Shown here: one piece after another, positions 9,776-19,837 of the stretch
Numbering within the stretch: position 1 is the stretch's first letter
Layout: each line of letters starts with the position of its first letter
NCBI RefSeq assembly: GCF_900698915.1
Contig: NZ_LR217710.1
Span: 186,001-250,000 of the forward strand
DNA from: Buchnera aphidicola (Cinara curvipes)
GTDB lineage: Bacteria > Pseudomonadota > Gammaproteobacteria > Enterobacterales > Enterobacteriaceae
Length of the DNA stretch: 64,000 nucleotides
Direction of reading: 5' to 3'
The notes under the pieces: model-generated
Told to the model about the DNA's origin: nothing
The model's database searches: none
The model's input: the letters and a program-made list of their open reading frames with translations, nothing else
Program-made: the position numbers and the translations under genes

Positions 9776-10621
9776 TTACTTTATTTTTACATGAATATTT
9801 AAATATATTTTTTTTTTAAATAATTTTTCTATTTTATATTGTGATTGTATTTTACACTTTTTTATTTTTATTCCCTTTTTTCCTATAATAATTTTTTTAT
9901 GTCGTATATTTTTAATAAAAATAAAACTTGAAATAATATATTTATTTTTTATATTTTTGTAAAAATCTGTAATAAATATAGTAAATGAATATACTAATTC
10001 TTGATTTAGAAGGTTAATTAATGTTTCTCTTATTATTTCAGAAACTAAAAATTTTTTTTTGCAAGTAGTTTTCTTATTATCTAAATATTTATGATTTGAT
10101 ATTGGTATTTTTTTTTTTATATAAATTAATAAATTTTTTAAATATATATTTTTTTTTGCTGAAATTAAAAAAATTTCTTTATTGAAAATTAATTTATTAA
10201 TTTTAGAAATAAATGGTAATAATAATGTTTTATTATATATAAGATCAATTTTATTAATTACCATTATATAATTATTATTATTTTTTTGAATATATTTTAA
10301 AAGTCTATCTTCTTCTTGAGTCCAAACAAAACTATTAATTAAAAAAATTATTATATTTGTTTCATTTATAAGATTAAAAGTATCTCTTAATTTTTTTTTT
10401 TCAATTTTATTAAAATAGTTATTTTTTAATCCAGGAGAGTCAATTAATTCAAATTGTATTAAATTATTAGTATAAATTCCAGTTATATGAGTTTGAGTAG
10501 TATTTTTTTTATGTGATATAATTGAAACATTTGATTTTATTAATTGATTTAATAAGGTAGATTTACCTACATTAGTTCGACCTACTATAAGTACTTTTCC
10601 AAAAAAAGTATTTTTTTTCAT
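9776..10621 (-). CDS. era: GTPase Era (ribosome maturation)
   Basis: Small GTPase with a KH domain that binds the 3' end of 16S rRNA in 30S assembly. It has 281 residues (E. coli 301). G motifs: [10 protein letters not shown] (G1), LIDSPGL (G3, with Ser where most have Thr in DTPG), VINKID (G4) and ISAKK (G5). The KH domain at the C-terminus carries [15 protein letters not shown]. It follows rnc with 7 bases between the genes. The product is unusually rich in Lys, Ile and Asn. Confidence 0.96.
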   Translation of the reverse strand: MKKNTFFGKVLIVGRTNVGKSTLLNQLIKSNVSIISHKKNTTQTHITGIYTNNLIQFELIDSPGLKNNYFNKIEKKKLRDTFNLINETNIIIFLINSFVWTQEEDRLLKYIQKNNNNYIMVINKIDLIYNKTLLLPFISKINKLIFNKEIFLISAKKNIYLKNLLIYIKKKIPISNHKYLDNKKTTCKKKFLVSEIIRETLINLLNQELVYSFTIFITDFYKNIKNKYIISSFIFIKNIRHKKIIIGKKGIKIKKCKIQSQYKIEKLFKKKIYLNIHVKIK

Positions 10622-10628
10622 AAATATT

Positions 10629-11309
10629 TCATTCTACCTCTAATCTAATTAATGCATTTTGAGCTGCATCTTGTTCAGCTTTTCTACGACTAGCTCCAAT
10701 TCCAATTAAAATTTCTGATAATCCATTTATTTTGCAATAAATAGTAAAAATTTGATTATGTGCAGCTCCATAAATTTGTCCTACATGATATATTGGTAAT
10801 GGAAAATGTTTTGATTGTAAAAATTCTTGTAATCTAGTTTTTGGATCTTTTTTTGTTCCAATAGGGTTCATTTTTTTAAAACGTTTTTTATACCATTGTA
10901 AAATTATTCGTTCTACAGTATAAATATTACTATCTAAAAATATACTAGCTATTATAGCTTCTATAGCATTAGCTAATATAGATTCACGTTTAAATCCTCC
11001 ACTTTTTTTTTCTCCTTGCCCTAATTTAAGATAACTACCCAAGGAAAATTCAGATGCAATTTCTGCTAATGTATTTCCTCTAACTAATGTAGCTCTCATT
11101 CTACTCATTCCTCCTTCATTTACTTTAGGAAAATGGTGATATAGTGCTTTTGCTATAATAAAACTAAGAATAGAATCCCCTAAAAATTCTAATCTTTCAT
11201 TATGTTTTTTACTAGCACTTCTGTGGGTTAGAGCGTGTTTTAATAAAGATATATTAGTAAACTTATATCCAATAAATTTTTGTATTTTTTTTATAACCAT
11301 CGGCTTCAT
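10629..11309 (-). CDS. rnc: Ribonuclease III
   Basis: Double-strand-specific endonuclease that processes rRNA precursors, including the stem around the 16S gene in this window. It has 226 residues, identical in length to E. coli and unusually well conserved. The nuclease signature [13 protein letters not shown] (residues 36-48, with E38, E41 and D45) and E117 are present, and the C-terminal double-stranded RNA-binding domain (about 155-226) ends in [19 protein letters not shown]. One oddity is that the acidic residue at position 114 is Asn (ILANAIEAI, where E. coli has ILADTVEAL). The gene sits between lepB and era, as in E. coli. Confidence 0.97.
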   Translation of the reverse strand: MKPMVIKKIQKFIGYKFTNISLLKHALTHRSASKKHNERLEFLGDSILSFIIAKALYHHFPKVNEGGMSRMRATLVRGNTLAEIASEFSLGSYLKLGQGEKKSGGFKRESILANAIEAIIASIFLDSNIYTVERIILQWYKKRFKKMNPIGTKKDPKTRLQEFLQSKHFPLPIYHVGQIYGAAHNQIFTIYCKINGLSEILIGIGASRRKAEQDAAQNALIRLEVE

Positions 11310-11394
11310 ATTACACCAGTTAAAAATTAAAATAATTAATGTGTTTGTCTTAAAAAAATATTGTTAAATTTAATATTTATTAAGTATAATAACT

Positions 11395-12290
11395 TTATTG
11401 AATTTTTTTAAAAATTCTCTCAAAACGTATTATATTCAACCATTTTTTACTTTTATAATTTATACTAAACCATATATATTTTGCTTTTCCCAATATATTT
11501 TCTTTTTTAACTAACCCCCATAATCTGCTATCTGCGCTTTTATCTCTATTATCTCCTATAACAAAGTATTGATCTTGAGGGATTATCCATGTCCATTTTT
11601 TTTGATTTTTATTTTTTTTATTATATAAATATAAATAATTTTTTATACCATGAGATATCATTATATCATGCACATGATTTTTAAATATTTCTTTATATTT
11701 TTCATTTATTAATGAGCGATATGTATGAGTCTGTTTATTATAAAAATTTTTATTATTTTTAATTTGATTAAAAATAATATGTTTAATTTCTTTTTTTTTG
11801 TTAAAAATAACAGAATATCTATTATTAATTTTATTAATAATATATATTTTTTTTGTAAAAGGATGATAGAAAACTATGTCTCCAGGTAAACCAATAATAC
11901 GTTTAATATATTTTAAATTTTTATTTTTTGAATATTTAAACACAACAACATCATTTCTTTTGGGTTTATAATTATTAAATTTAATTTTTTTATTTAAATT
12001 GTTTATATTATAAAAAAGTTTTTGAACTAATATATAATCACCTTCTAATAAAGATGGCTTCATTGAATCTGAATAAATAGAAAAAGATTGATAAAAAAAT
12101 AGCCGTATACCAAAAATAAAAAATATAATAAAAAAATATTGTAATAATTCTATTAATAATTTTTTTATGTTTTTTTTTTTATATCTTTTTTATAAATATA
12201 ATTATACAAATTATTTATATAATTAAATATACAAAAAAAAATTAATATACTAGTTGTAAAAATGAATATATATTTTATTAAAAACTTCAT
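11395..12290 (-). CDS. lepB: Signal peptidase I (LepB), N-terminus in a different frame across an A11 tract
   Basis: Cleaves signal peptides of exported proteins at the inner membrane. The uninterrupted ATG-started frame (12063 to 11395, 222 residues) lacks the catalytic serine. That serine is the codon at 12064-12066 just upstream (YSDSMKPSLLEGDY, matching E. coli PSGSMMPTLLIGDF), preceded in frame by a second membrane segment. This frame has no start codon and is closed by a stop near 12190. ATG 12290 opens another frame encoding a first membrane segment (MKFLIKYIFIFTTSILIFF) that ends just after an A11 tract at 12170-12180. One extra A fuses both into 298 residues with the LepB topology. 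The general base is K54 of the shorter frame (YIKRIIGLPGD), and the box GDNRDKSADSRLWG is intact. It lies 26 bases after lepA. Confidence 0.85.
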
Positions 12291-12316
12291 ATATGTTTAA
12301 AATCCTATTTTAATAG

Positions 12317-14110
12317 TTAATCAATTTGTAATATAGAAAAAAATATTTCTTGAGGAATTTTTACATTTCCAATAACTTTCATTCTTTTTTTTCCTTTTTT
12401 TTGTTTTTGTAATAATTTTTTTTTGCGACTAATATCGCCCCCATAACATTTTGATAATACATTTTTTCTAAGTTGTTTAACATTAGCTCTAGAAATAATA
12501 TTATTTTCAATAGCAGCTTGAATAGGTACATTAAATTGATGTCTTGGTATTATTTTTTTAATTTTTTCTATTATATTTTTAGCAATACGAATAGAGTTTT
12601 TTCTATGACAAATAGATGATAATGCATCAATTTTCATAGAATTAATTAAAATATCAATTTTAACTAAATCACTTTTTCTAAAACCAATAGAATTATATTC
12701 TAATGAAGCATATCCACTAGAAATAGATTTTAATTTATCAAAAAAATTTGAAATTACTTCTGATAATGGAATTTCATATTGAATAACGGTTTTTTTATTA
12801 TGATATATTAAGTTTTTTTGTATTCCTCTTTTTTTAATACATAAATTAATAATTTCTCCAATATATTTAGTAGGTGTTAAAATATTACAAAAAGCTATTG
12901 GTTCTCTAATTTCATAAATTAAATTGGTATTAGGAAATTTTACTGGATTATCTAAATAAATTATTTTTTTACTTTTTATTAAAATAACTTCATATACAAC
13001 AGTTGGTGCAGTTAAAATAATCTCTATATTATATTCCCGCTCTAGTCTTGATTGAACAATTTCCATGTGTAATATTCCTAAAAACCCACATCTAAATCCA
13101 AATCCTAATGCTTGTGAATTTTCAGGCTCATAAAATAAAGAAGAGTCATTTAATTGAAGTTTATTTAGAGCTTCTTTAAATTGATTATATTGATTAGTTT
13201 TTATTGGAAACAAACCAGCATATATTTTTGGTTTAATTTTTTGAAAACCTGATATTAAATTAGTAGAAGGATTTTTAAATGATGTAATAGTTTCACCAAC
13301 TAGTATAGAATGAATATCTTTAATTCCGCATATCACCCATCCTACTTCTCCGCAAGATAACATTGGTTTTAAAATTCTTTTTGGTGTAAAAATACCTAAT
13401 TGTTCTACTTGATATACTTTTTGAGTTCTTAAAATAAGTATTTTATCTTTTATTTTTATAAAACCATTCTTTATACGTACCAATGATACTACACCTAAAT
13501 ACTTGTCAAACCAAGAATCAATTACTAAAGCTTGTAAGGGATTATTAATATTTCCTTTTGGAGAAGGAATAACCGTTATAATTTTTTCTAATAATTCAGG
13601 TATTCCTTGACCTGTTTTTGCAGAACATAAAACAATATCCTTTGTTGAAATTCCAATAATATCTCTTATATCTTGACATACTTGTTTTGGTCTGGCATTA
13701 GGTAAATCAATTTTATTTAAAATTGGTAAAATTGATAAATTCATTTTTAAAGCGCTAAGACAATTTGCAACTGTTTGGGCTTGTACACTTTGAGCTGCAT
13801 CTATTATTAATAAAGCTCCTTCACATGCTGATAGTGCACGTGAAACTTCATAAGCGAAATTAACATGTCCCGGTGTATCAATAAAATTTAAATAAAAATT
13901 TTTTCCTTTTTTTGAAGTATAATTAATTGTCACACTTTGTGCTTTAATCGTAATGCCACGCTCACGTTCTAAATCCATAGTATCTAAAACTTGATCCGAC
14001 ATTTCTCTTTTAGACAAACCTCCACAAATCTGTATTAATCGATCAGATAAAGTAGATTTCCCATGATCTATATGGGCAATAATAGAAAAATTTCTTATAT
14101 ATTTCATCAT
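12317..14110 (-). CDS. lepA: Elongation factor 4 (LepA), ribosome-associated GTPase
   Basis: Translational GTPase related to EF-G that acts on stalled or initiating ribosomes. It has 597 residues (E. coli 599). G motifs: [12 protein letters not shown] (G1), [10 protein letters not shown] (G2), [10 protein letters not shown] (G3), LNKIDLPNA (G4) and CSAKTGQG (G5). The LepA-specific C-terminal domain is intact, including [20 protein letters not shown]. The start may be the second ATG at 14107, which gives the E. coli-like [15 protein letters not shown]. It is first in the lepA-lepB-rnc-era-acpS transcript, divergent from mnmA across a region holding a large palindrome. Confidence 0.97.
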   Translation of the reverse strand: MMKYIRNFSIIAHIDHGKSTLSDRLIQICGGLSKREMSDQVLDTMDLERERGITIKAQSVTINYTSKKGKNFYLNFIDTPGHVNFAYEVSRALSACEGALLIIDAAQSVQAQTVANCLSALKMNLSILPILNKIDLPNARPKQVCQDIRDIIGISTKDIVLCSAKTGQGIPELLEKIITVIPSPKGNINNPLQALVIDSWFDKYLGVVSLVRIKNGFIKIKDKILILRTQKVYQVEQLGIFTPKRILKPMLSCGEVGWVICGIKDIHSILVGETITSFKNPSTNLISGFQKIKPKIYAGLFPIKTNQYNQFKEALNKLQLNDSSLFYEPENSQALGFGFRCGFLGILHMEIVQSRLEREYNIEIILTAPTVVYEVILIKSKKIIYLDNPVKFPNTNLIYEIREPIAFCNILTPTKYIGEIINLCIKKRGIQKNLIYHNKKTVIQYEIPLSEVISNFFDKLKSISSGYASLEYNSIGFRKSDLVKIDILINSMKIDALSSICHRKNSIRIAKNIIEKIKKIIPRHQFNVPIQAAIENNIISRANVKQLRKNVLSKCYGGDISRKKKLLQKQKKGKKRMKVIGNVKIPQEIFFSILQID

Positions 14111-14201
14111 ATAACTAGTGTACCATTTGTTTTAATTTTGATCTAATAAATTTTATTATTAAAAAATGTTTGATATATATTTAAAAATTTTTAATAAAAA
14201 C

Positions 14202-14266
14202 TTTTTATAATTATATATAATTAATTATATATATTATATATAATTAATTATATATAATTATAAAAA
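14202..14266. repeat. Perfect 31-bp AT-only inverted repeat between divergent lepA and mnmA
   Basis: Arm 14202-14232 is the exact reverse complement of 14236-14266, with a 3-base centre (ATT). All bases are A or T. It lies 92 bases before lepA and 156 bases before mnmA in the 311-base divergent gap 14111-14421, where I see no gene or clear promoter. Possible roles are cruciform formation, insulation of two divergent transcripts, or no function at all; the sequence alone does not decide. Confidence 0.85.
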
Positions 14267-14421
14267 TTTTTATCTATTTTATATAATTTATTTATTTAAA
14301 ACAAAAGTGATATTTTATATAATAAAATAAATTATATAAATTTTAAAAACTTTTAAAATTATTAATTAATTTATATTTATGAAATAAAAATTAAATATAA
14401 TTATTTATATAGTGAAAAAAA

Positions 14422-15525
14422 ATGAAAAAAAAAAAAGTTATTTTAGCTATGTCAGGAGGAGTTGATTCTTCTGTTTCAGCTTGGTTATTATTAAAAAAGG
14501 GATATGATGTAGAAGGTTTATTTATGAAAAATTGGGATGAAAATGATTCTCATGATTATTGTTCTGCTAAAATTGATTTAATTGATGCAAAATCCGTTTG
14601 TAAAAAATTAGGTATTTTTTTACATAAAATTAATTTTTCTACAGAATATTGGAAAAAAGTATTTAAAAAATTTATTTCAGGATATAAAAAGGGACATACA
14701 CCAAACCCAGATATTTTATGCAACAAATTTATAAAATTTAATGTTTGTTTAAATTTTGTATTTAAATATTTGAAAGCAGATTATTTTTCTACTGGACATT
14801 ATGCTTCTATTAAAAAAATAAAAAATAAATTTTATTTATATAAAGCAATAGATTTAGAAAAAGATCAAAGTTATTTTTTGTATACTTTAACATCAAAAAT
14901 TTTATCTAAAATTTTTTTTCCATTGTCTCAAATAAAAAAATATCAAACACGTATAATAGCTAAAAAAATAAAATTACCTGTTTATAAAAAAAAAGACTCA
15001 ACTGGAATTTGTTTTATTCAACCTAAAAAATTTAATTTATTTTTAAATCGTTATATTCCTTATAAAACAGGAAGAATATTAACTATGTCAGGAGAATTTA
15101 TTGGATTACATATAGGTTATGAATATTATACTATCGGCCAAAGAAAAGGATTAAAAATTGGCGGTAAAAAAAATAAAAATATGTATCCTTGGTATGTAGT
15201 AAAAAAAGACATAGATTCTAATATTATTAGAGTAGTTCAAGGAAAAGGTAATCCTTATTTATTATCATACGGATTTTTAACAAATAAAATTCATTGGATT
15301 AATGATAAACCAAATTTATTAAACTTTAAATGTACGGTACAAATTAGATATAGATATAATCCTATTATTTGTCAAATTAATTTTGATAAAAAAAATAATT
15401 ATATAGAAGTACTATTTAATGAACCGAATTTATGCATTACAATAGGACAATCAGCAGTATTTTATTATCATGATTTATGTCTTGGGGGTGCTATTATAAA
15501 AAAAAATATACCATATTTACCATAA
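14422..15525 (+). CDS. mnmA: tRNA-specific 2-thiouridylase MnmA
   Basis: Adds sulfur to U34 of tRNA-Lys, Glu and Gln. It has 367 residues (E. coli 368). The ATP PP-loop is at the start ([14 protein letters not shown], about residues 10-23), the first catalytic cysteine is in [15 protein letters not shown] and the second in [10 protein letters not shown]. The C-terminal barrel contains [13 protein letters not shown] and ends with CLGGAII. Retention fits the heavy use of AAA, GAA and CAA codons in this genome, which these tRNAs read. Confidence 0.97.
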   Translation: MKKKKVILAMSGGVDSSVSAWLLLKKGYDVEGLFMKNWDENDSHDYCSAKIDLIDAKSVCKKLGIFLHKINFSTEYWKKVFKKFISGYKKGHTPNPDILCNKFIKFNVCLNFVFKYLKADYFSTGHYASIKKIKNKFYLYKAIDLEKDQSYFLYTLTSKILSKIFFPLSQIKKYQTRIIAKKIKLPVYKKKDSTGICFIQPKKFNLFLNRYIPYKTGRILTMSGEFIGLHIGYEYYTIGQRKGLKIGGKKNKNMYPWYVVKKDIDSNIIRVVQGKGNPYLLSYGFLTNKIHWINDKPNLLNFKCTVQIRYRYNPIICQINFDKKNNYIEVLFNEPNLCITIGQSAVFYYHDLCLGGAIIKKNIPYLP

Positions 15526-15679
15526 TCTTAAATTAATATTTATCTAAAAATATATAAAATTAAAAAATTAATAATAAATAAAAAAATTCCAAAAAATTAT
15601 AATAATTGATTTTTTTTAATTAATTTAACTAATATTTATTTATTTAATTATAATTTATATAATATAGGTGTTATAATAT

Positions 15680-16444
15680 ATGTCTTTTTTAAAAAATAAA
15701 AAAATTTTAATTTTTGGTGTTAAAAATTGTTTTTCGATTGCTTGGGGAATAGCTATATCCATGTATAAACAAAAAGCTAAATTAGCATTTGTTTATCATA
15801 ACATAAAATCAAAAAAAAAAATAATGCCACTTGCAAAAAAAGTAAAATCTAAAATTATTCTACAATGTGATATTAATTCGGATAACTCAATAAAAAAATT
15901 ATTTATAAAATTATTTGATATATGGGGTATGTTTGATGGAATTGTACATTCAATAGCTTATGTTCCTAGAATTCAATTAAATAAAGATTTTATTAAAATA
16001 ATTAATCGTAAAGATTTTTTAAATGCTTTTGAAACTAATACTTTTAGTTTGATAGCAATTATTAAAGTAGCTGTAAAATTTTTAAATAAAAAAGCTTCTA
16101 TTTTAACTTTAACCTATATTGGTTCTATTAAATTTATACCATATTATAATATTATGGGTATTACAAAAGCTGCATTAGAATCAAGTATACGATATTTATC
16201 TGTTTCTATGGGAAAAAAAAATATACGAGTTAATGCAATTTCTTCTGGATCTATTAAAACTACAGCATCGTATATAATAAAAAATTTTCATAAAATAATT
16301 AGTACAGATAAAAATTATTCACCTTTAAATAGAAATGTTACTATTAAAGAGATTGGAAATGTAGCTGCTTTTTTATGTTCTGATTTATCTAGTGGTATTA
16401 CAGGACAAGTTATATATGTAGATGTTGGAAGAAATATTATGTAG
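15680..16444 (+). CDS. fabI: Enoyl-[acyl-carrier-protein] reductase FabI (NADH)
   Basis: Last reduction step of each fatty-acid elongation cycle. It has 254 residues (E. coli 262). A short-chain dehydrogenase fold with the FabI-type active site: Tyr in LTLTYIGS and the Tyr-x6-Lys pair in YYNIMGITKAALES. The NAD-binding N-terminus is GVKNCFSIAWGIAISMYK, and CSDLSSGITGQVIYVD closes the domain. It stands alone, with 154 bases from mnmA and 197 bases to rnb. A short hairpin (TACTATT/AATAGTA, 16464-16479) followed by a T-rich run may terminate it. Together with acpS it implies some fatty-acid synthesis. Confidence 0.96.
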   Translation: MSFLKNKKILIFGVKNCFSIAWGIAISMYKQKAKLAFVYHNIKSKKKIMPLAKKVKSKIILQCDINSDNSIKKLFIKLFDIWGMFDGIVHSIAYVPRIQLNKDFIKIINRKDFLNAFETNTFSLIAIIKVAVKFLNKKASILTLTYIGSIKFIPYYNIMGITKAALESSIRYLSVSMGKKNIRVNAISSGSIKTTASYIIKNFHKIISTDKNYSPLNRNVTIKEIGNVAAFLCSDLSSGITGQVIYVDVGRNIM

Positions 16445-16641
16445 TAGATTACTATAAATAATTTACTATTTTAATAGTATTATAATTATTTGTTTTTTTA
16501 ATATAGTTAATATAAATTAAATATTTTTTTTAATTAAAAAAATAAAAAATTTATCTATTTAAGTTTTTATAATAAAATATATAAAGTATTTACTTAGATT
16601 TATTTTTTTCAATAAAAATAAAATTATTAGGTTATTATATT

Positions 16642-18591
16642 ATGTTTCAAAATAATTCTTTACTTATACAATTAAAAAATAAATTACATAAGAAAAAACC
16701 TAGAGTTGAAGGAATCGTAAAAAGTACTAGTAAAGGTTTTGGATTTTTAGAAGTTGATTCTAAAAAAACATATTTTATCCCTTCTAAAAATATGAAAAAA
16801 GTTATTCATGGAGATAAAATAATAGCTTTAATTGAAAAAGAAAATGATAAAGAAATTGTATATCCAGAAAAATTAATAGAACCTTTTTTAAAAAGATTTA
16901 TAGGTTCTATATACAAAAAAAACAATTGTATTTATATACAATCAAATTATCCATATGTACGAAATACAACATTTTATAGATATAAAACTTCAGTACAAAG
17001 ATCATGGAAAAACGGAGATTGGGTAATAGCGGAATTAAAAAAACATAGTTTACGTGATAATAATTATTTTAGTATAAAAATTATAAAATTTATATCTGAA
17101 AAAAACAATCCATTATTACCATGGTATGTTATATTAACAAGGCATAATTTGGAAAAAAAATCACCGATAGTTAATTTTTTAAGTTTAACATCACATATTA
17201 TTGAAAATAATAATAGAATAGATTTAACATACTTAGATTTTATTACTATAGACAGTTATAATACTAAAGATATTGATGATGCTCTTTTTGTAGAAAAAAC
17301 AGAAAATGATAAATTTATCTTAACGGTAGCAATTGCAGATCCTACAGAATATATATTAGAAGATACAGAGATAGATAATATAGCTAAAAAACGAATGTTT
17401 ACTAATTATTTGCCTGGATTAAATATATCTATGTTGCCAAAAGAATTATCTGAAAATATTTGTTCTCTACAACCTTTTTTAAAAAGACCAGTATTAGCAT
17501 GTCGAATAATTATTGATAATAGTGGTCATATTATAATGAAAAAAACAGAATTTTTTTTAGCATGGATTAAATCAAAAAGTAAATTATCATATGAAAAAGT
17601 ATCAGATTGGTTAGAAAAAAAAGGGAACTGGAGACCTGATAATGAAAAAATTGAACAGCAAATATTATTATTAAAAAAAATATATATAATTCGTAATTTT
17701 TGGAGAAAAAAAAACGCTTTAGTATTTAAAGATCGTTTAGAATATCGATTTAATATATCTAAAGAATGGGAAATATTAAATATTTCTATAGAAAAGAGGA
17801 GAATTGCACATAAAATTATTGAAGAATCTATGATTACAGCTAATATTTGTGCAGCTAATTTTTTAGATAAAAAATTAGGTTTTGGTTTATATAATACACA
17901 TTCTGGTTTTAATATATTTAATGCTAAAAATGTTATTGAATTTTTAAAACAGTATAATATTTTTTATAAAGTAGAAGAAATCATGACTTTATCTGGTTTT
18001 TGTAAATTAAGAAGATCATTAGATGAATTATGTAATGAGTATGTTAATTATAGAATTTATCGATTTCAATCTTTTGGAGAAATAAGCATTTTTTCTAAAC
18101 CTCATTTTTCTTTAGGTTTAACATCTTATGCTACTTGGACTTCTCCGATTAGAAAATATAGTGATATGATTAATCATAGATTAATTAAATCTGTAATAAA
18201 TAAAAAAAATAATATTATGCCACCTGATAATATTTTATTATCACATATTATTGATCGTAAAAGAAAAACACGTATGGCAGTTAGAGAAATAGAAGAATGG
18301 TTATACATAAAATTTTTTTATAAACAAAATCTTCATAACACATATTATCAAGCAGATATTATTGACATTTTAAAAGGAGGTATACGTGCTCGTTTATTGA
18401 AAAATGGTGCTTTTATTTTCATTCCTGCTTCATACATACATAATGTGCGTAATGAATTGGTTTTTTATCCAGAATTAGGAGTTATATATATAAAAAATAA
18501 AATTCATTATAAAGTATCAGATAATATAATAGTACATTCTTTAATTATAAATAATGATACTAGAACAATTATTGCATCTCTTGTTAATTAA
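16642..18591 (+). CDS. rnb: Exoribonuclease II
   Basis: Processive 3'-5' hydrolase of single-stranded RNA. It has 649 residues (E. coli 644). An N-terminal cold-shock domain (RVEGIVKSTSKGFGFLEVD) is followed by the RNB catalytic domain with the acidic metal site in IDSYNTKDIDDALFVEK, the segment SPIRKYSDMINHRLIK, and a C-terminal S1 domain. The gene is intact. The downstream neighbour differs from E. coli, so a rearrangement boundary lies in the 535-base gap after it. Confidence 0.96.
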   Translation: MFQNNSLLIQLKNKLHKKKPRVEGIVKSTSKGFGFLEVDSKKTYFIPSKNMKKVIHGDKIIALIEKENDKEIVYPEKLIEPFLKRFIGSIYKKNNCIYIQSNYPYVRNTTFYRYKTSVQRSWKNGDWVIAELKKHSLRDNNYFSIKIIKFISEKNNPLLPWYVILTRHNLEKKSPIVNFLSLTSHIIENNNRIDLTYLDFITIDSYNTKDIDDALFVEKTENDKFILTVAIADPTEYILEDTEIDNIAKKRMFTNYLPGLNISMLPKELSENICSLQPFLKRPVLACRIIIDNSGHIIMKKTEFFLAWIKSKSKLSYEKVSDWLEKKGNWRPDNEKIEQQILLLKKIYIIRNFWRKKNALVFKDRLEYRFNISKEWEILNISIEKRRIAHKIIEESMITANICAANFLDKKLGFGLYNTHSGFNIFNAKNVIEFLKQYNIFYKVEEIMTLSGFCKLRRSLDELCNEYVNYRIYRFQSFGEISIFSKPHFSLGLTSYATWTSPIRKYSDMINHRLIKSVINKKNNIMPPDNILLSHIIDRKRKTRMAVREIEEWLYIKFFYKQNLHNTYYQADIIDILKGGIRARLLKNGAFIFIPASYIHNVRNELVFYPELGVIYIKNKIHYKVSDNIIVHSLIINNDTRTIIASLVN

Positions 18592-18618
18592 AATCAATTA
18601 AAATATAACTACATATAT

Positions 18619-18648
18619 TTTATTTAATATTTATAAATATTAAATAAA
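18619..18648. repeat. Perfect 30-bp AT palindrome downstream of rnb
   Basis: Bases 18619-18648 read identically on both strands (half-site TTTATTTAATATTTA). It begins 27 bases after the rnb stop, where a transcript-end hairpin would be expected, but no T-run follows directly. In the remaining gap 18649-19126 I see no gene, only A/T-rich sequence with a 14-base direct repeat CTATTCTTTATAAA at 18842 and 18900. Confidence 0.7.
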
Positions 18649-19126
18649 TTACTAATTATAAATTAATAATAAAATTTATATAAAATTTTTCAAATTTTAA
18701 ATCGATTCATTTAATTTTTTTTATAGACTATTTAGTAGTATAAATATAATTTGTATTATACTAATATTTTTGTTTATAAGAAATGTATAAAATTATAAAA
18801 AAATAAATTAGGCAGTTAACTCTAATATATTTAAATTTTTACTATTCTTTATAAATTCTTTATTTATTTTTAATAATATATTAATTTTATTCAGAATATC
18901 TATTCTTTATAAAAATAAGAAATTAATAAAGTAAAAAATTAATAATAATATTTTTATTTTGATTATATAGATTATGAAAAAAGATAATGCCTATAATTTA
19001 TATATTAATTTTATACTATTATTATAAAAAAAATCTATTATTTTTATAATATTTAATTAAAATATTTAGATATATTTTTACAATATAATTATACATTTCA
19101 AATTTATTTAACTTTTATATAAAAAA

Positions 19127-19744
19127 ATGAATATTATTATACGAGATTTAGGTTTATGTCACTGGATTGATATAGAAAAAAGTATGATGGAATTTACACA
19201 ACATAGAAATAAAAATACAATTGATGAATTATGGTTTTTAGAACACTATCCAGTCTTTACTTATGGTGCTTCAGAAAAAAAATATTGTTTTTCACATATT
19301 AATAATATACCAGTATTTCAATCTATTCGAGGCGGAAAAATTACTTTTCATGGACCAGGTCAACTAATTATATATTTGTTAATTAATTTACAAAGAAAAA
19401 AAATTAAATTTTATAAATTAGTACAAAGTGTTGAAATATTAATTATTAAATTATTAAAAAAAATAAAAATATCATCATATACAAGAGATAATTGGCCTGG
19501 TGTATATGTTAAAAAAAAAAAAATTTGTTCATTAGGTTTTAGAATTATTAATGGTTGTTCTTTACACGGTTTGGCATTAAATGTAGATATGAATTTAGAA
19601 CCTTTTAAATATATCAACCCATGTGGAAGTAAAAATATTATAATGACACAGATAAAAGATTTTAATAAAAATATTAGTATACAAAAAATAAAGAAAATTT
19701 TTATACATCAATTTTGTATGTTTTTTAATTATAAATTAATATAA
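19127..19744 (+). CDS. lipB: Octanoyl-[acyl-carrier-protein]:protein octanoyltransferase LipB
   Basis: Moves octanoyl groups from ACP to lipoyl domains such as that of SucB in this window. It has 205 residues (E. coli 213). Signature blocks: SIRGGKITFHGPGQLIIY, the catalytic-lysine segment KKICSLGFRI, CSLHGLALNVDMNLEPF, and the catalytic cysteine in YINPCGSKNI. The catalytic lysine codon (19520-19522) is inside an uninterrupted run of 13 adenines (19511-19523), so any polymerase slippage would strike at the active site. It is followed after 93 bases by lipA, so the whole lipoate route is here. Confidence 0.96.
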   Translation: MNIIIRDLGLCHWIDIEKSMMEFTQHRNKNTIDELWFLEHYPVFTYGASEKKYCFSHINNIPVFQSIRGGKITFHGPGQLIIYLLINLQRKKIKFYKLVQSVEILIIKLLKKIKISSYTRDNWPGVYVKKKKICSLGFRIINGCSLHGLALNVDMNLEPFKYINPCGSKNIIMTQIKDFNKNISIQKIKKIFIHQFCMFFNYKLI

Positions 19745-19837
19745 CATTAATTATTTGTTATATTTTGTATATACATTCAAATATATAATTTGATTAATTT
19801 ATTTTAATTTATAAATATAAATTAGAGAAAAATAAAT

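Noticed and set aside
14202..14266. Replication origin at the large palindrome
   Set aside because: No DnaA boxes or origin-associated genes nearby; lepA-mnmA is not an origin neighbourhood in this group.
18592..19126. A decayed gene between rnb and lipB
   Set aside because: No residual protein similarity in any frame by eye; only A/T-rich sequence, a palindrome and a 14-base direct repeat.
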